Shown here: in pieces, positions 5,388 through 6,484 of the stretch
How positions within the stretch are numbered: the stretch's first letter is position 1
Layout: each line of letters opens with the position of its first letter
Assembly: GCA_013695505.1 (NCBI GenBank)
Contig: JACDAH010000087.1
Coordinates: forward strand, 1-6,484
Direction of reading: 5' to 3'
DNA length: 6,484 nucleotides
Source: Chloroflexota bacterium
Lineage (GTDB): Bacteria; Chloroflexota; Limnocylindria; Limnocylindrales; CSP1-4
Position numbers and translations under genes: made by a program
Notes under the pieces: model-generated
The model's input: only the letters and a program-made list of their open reading frames with translations
Databases searched by the model: none
What the model was told of the DNA's origin: nothing

Positions 5388-5908
5388 GTGCGGAGGCGAC
5401 GTCCCTCGGCGGTCTCGACTTGGGCGATCAGCTCCGGGCGCCATGCGATGGGCTGCTCGGTCACGTAGTCGTAGCGGACGATCACGCTCCGGCAGGTCGC
5501 CACGAGGCGCCGCGGGCCGTCCGCCGCAGACGCGGTCAGGCGATGCTCGAGACCGAGGCTCGTCCGCCCCATGCGGGCTGCCCGGGTCTCGATCACGACC
5601 GTCTCACCGAAGAAGACGGGCGATCGGAAGGCAACCTCCGCCTCGGCCAGGATGAGGCCCTCGGCCCGGCCGCCGTCACGCTCGAGAGGCTCGCCAGTCG
5701 CTGCCGTCCACCAGGCGATACGGGCGGTCTCGACGAACGTCAGGTAGACCGCGTTGTTGACGTGGCCCATCGCGTCCGTGTCGGCGAAGCGAACCTCGAC
5801 GGACGCGCGATGCCCGAAGTCGCCGCCGAGATCGCGCGAGTCGGGCGGTCCGTCGACCGCGACCCGATTGCCCCTCGGAGGCGCCCCCGGAACTGTGGCT
5901 CGGCTCAA
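5384..5908 (-). CDS. hotdog-fold acyl-CoA thioesterase (4HBT / YbgC-FadM type)
   Basis: The protein has 174 residues from the TTG at 5908. It should hydrolyse the thioester of an acyl-CoA (or acyl-ACP). The family signature FADTDAMGHVNNAVYLTFVE (41-60) is intact; D45 is the residue equivalent to the catalytic Asp of 4-hydroxybenzoyl-CoA thioesterase. The strands EAEVAFRSPVFFGETVVIET (89-108) and CRSVIVRYD (139-147) complete the hotdog sheet. The core begins near residue 37, so the first 35 or so residues are a Pro/Gly-rich extension. The frame is open to a GTG at 5965, but no other ATG, GTG or TTG lies between 5908 and the core. TTG 5908 overlaps the stop of the upstream cupredoxin frame as TTGA, which favours it and suggests translational coupling. 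The substrate is unknown. It converges with fabF2 but is on the opposite strand, so a link to fatty-acid synthesis is only by proximity. Confidence 0.85.
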   Translation of the reverse strand: MSRATVPGAPPRGNRVAVDGPPDSRDLGGDFGHRASVEVRFADTDAMGHVNNAVYLTFVETARIAWWTAATGEPLERDGGRAEGLILAEAEVAFRSPVFFGETVVIETRAARMGRTSLGLEHRLTASAADGPRRLVATCRSVIVRYDYVTEQPIAWRPELIAQVETAEGRRLRT

Positions 5909-6017
5909 GGGGTGACGATCAGCTGCCCGACCATGCCCGCCTCCGCGTGGCCTTCGACCGTGCACAGGATCCGGTAGGTGCCGGGCCGGTCCGCGAGGAA
6001 GCGGATCCGCTGGTCTA
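5905..6017 (-). pseudogene. out-of-frame C-terminal half of the cupredoxin domain (tail of the copper ATPase fusion)
   Basis: This 36-residue reading frame has no start of its own and continues the cupredoxin domain that stops at 6015. It reads DQRIRF, then PGTYRILC, then VEGHAEAGM, and ends in VGQLIVTP and TGA. The Cys, His and Met of CTVEGHAEAGM are the type-1 copper ligands of cupredoxins, and they complement the His of MFHDW in the other frame. One extra base between 6017 and 6018 would join the frames as ARPG-LD-QRIRF with the spacing expected for the fold. So this is a frameshifted fragment, caused either by a real mutation or by a sequence error. Without it the upstream product lacks three of four copper ligands. 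The thioesterase TTG overlaps its stop. Confidence 0.8.
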
Positions 6018-6484
6018 GCCGGGTCGCGCGGCGGCGTCGACGTTGGCGAGGCCCTCGACCATCCAGTCGTGGAACATCGGATCGTCGTTCGTGAAACGGA
6101 CGACGACGAACCGTCCGGCTGGGACGGTCAGGGCGGCCGGGGTGAAGCGCAGATCGGTCGCCCGGACGTCGACGCCGACCGCCCCCGCGTCGATCGCCCG
6201 ATCGGCCGCGATCACGCCGCCGCCGAGCGTCAACGACAGGATCGCCACCGCGACGAGATACCAGCCGCGACGAAGCCTGGCGAGCGGACCGCGGCCAGGT
6301 GTCGCGCGAGTCGCGTCGGGCCGCGCGTCGAAGGATCGGAGGCGGAGCGAGTTGGTCACCACCGCGACCGACGAGAGAGCCATGGCGGCTGCCGCGATGG
6401 CCGGATTGAGCGTGATGCCGAGCGGGACGAGGAGCCCCATCGCGACCGGGATCAGGACGATGTTGTAGGCAAATGCCCAGAAGA
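6015..6484 (-). CDS. C-terminal end of a Cu(+)-exporting P1B-type ATPase with extra membrane helix and truncated cupredoxin domain (5' end outside window)
   Basis: Partial gene: 155 residues are visible, numbered from the window edge. Residues 1-22 ([18 protein letters not shown] and on) and 25-46 ([19 protein letters not shown]) are the last two helices of a CopA-type ATPase. The Y6-N7 pair and the MxxSS motif (M34, S37, S38) are the copper-binding residues of the Cu(+) subgroup P1B-1. Typical CopA ends soon after. Here an Arg-rich linker is followed by an additional helix at about 74-93 ([20 protein letters not shown]), which would carry the chain outside the membrane, and then by a cupredoxin domain from about 101 ([28 protein letters not shown] with the copper ligand H138). 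The frame stops at TAG 6015-6017 in mid-domain because of a one-base frameshift; the rest is at 5905-6017. The pump core, with its P-loop and DKTG motif, lies beyond the window. Likely role: copper export or detoxification, or delivery to an external cuproenzyme. Confidence 0.85.
   Translation of the reverse strand, partial: FWAFAYNIVLIPVAMGLLVPLGITLNPAIAAAAMALSSVAVVTNSLRLRSFDARPDATRATPGRGPLARLRRGWYLVAVAILSLTLGGGVIAADRAIDAGAVGVDVRATDLRFTPAALTVPAGRFVVVRFTNDDPMFHDWMVEGLANVDAAARPG

Noticed and set aside
2632..5444. Long minus-strand open frames opposite both ketosynthases (2632-4125 and 4071-5444).
   Set aside because: Their composition is Arg/Gly/Asp/Val-heavy without motifs. They mirror the codon structure of the real genes on the + strand.
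5909..5965. A thioesterase start at GTG 5965.
   Set aside because: It would overlap the conserved copper-ligand segment of the cupredoxin tail by about 60 bases in another frame and add an Arg/Gly-rich stretch with no family match. TTG 5908 overlaps the stop neatly.
6015..6017. TAG read-through (for example pyrrolysine) to complete the cupredoxin.
   Set aside because: The sequence after TAG in the same frame (TSGSASSRTGP) is not cupredoxin. The domain continues only in another frame, so read-through cannot restore it.
1..6484. CRISPR array, insertion sequence, integrase or attachment repeats.
   Set aside because: I saw no regularly spaced repeats, no transposase or integrase motifs and no tRNA end. 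The window looks like ordinary chromosomal housekeeping DNA.

Overview
The window is GC-rich (roughly 70% by eye), uses GTG and TTG as well as ATG starts, and is densely packed. Gene content and protein style suggest a high-GC bacterium. My best guess is Chloroflexota (Limnocylindria-like) or, less likely, an actinobacterium. That is an impression from the proteins and not a phylogenetic result. I see no mobile elements, CRISPR array, tRNA or rRNA.

Layout. (1) 2-601 (+) is the C-terminal half of an M20-family zinc peptidase/amidohydrolase, cut by the window edge. (2) 602-810 is a non-coding stretch with small hairpins, followed by a 60-residue unknown protein at 811-993 (+) that has a textbook Shine-Dalgarno. 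(3) 1069-1650 (-) is a MarR-family regulator, divergent from (4) a fatty-acid elongation block on the + strand: fabD (1761-2729), a fabF-type ketosynthase (2758-4032) and a second fabF-type ketosynthase (4107-5372). (5) 5384-5908 (-) is a hotdog-fold acyl-CoA thioesterase, downstream of (6) the 3' end of a Cu(+)-exporting P1B ATPase that carries an extra membrane helix and a C-terminal cupredoxin domain. The cupredoxin domain is split by a single-base frameshift near 6017.

How the genes may work together. FabD loads malonyl groups onto ACP, and the two ketosynthases would use malonyl-ACP for chain elongation. Both have complete Cys-His-His active sites, so this is not a ketosynthase/chain-length-factor pair. 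The first ketosynthase departs from the family at both gating loops and the second is canonical, which suggests different chain specificities. fabG and acpP, often neighbours of these genes, are absent here. The divergent MarR gene and the palindrome midway between it and fabD suggest a FabT-like local regulator. fabF2 seems to have its own TACAAT promoter. The thioesterase shares a strand and a TTGA start/stop overlap with the copper ATPase tail, although it fits acyl metabolism better.

The observations most worth checking are the frameshifted ATPase-cupredoxin fusion, the altered gating loops of the first ketosynthase, and the MarR/fabD intergenic palindrome.
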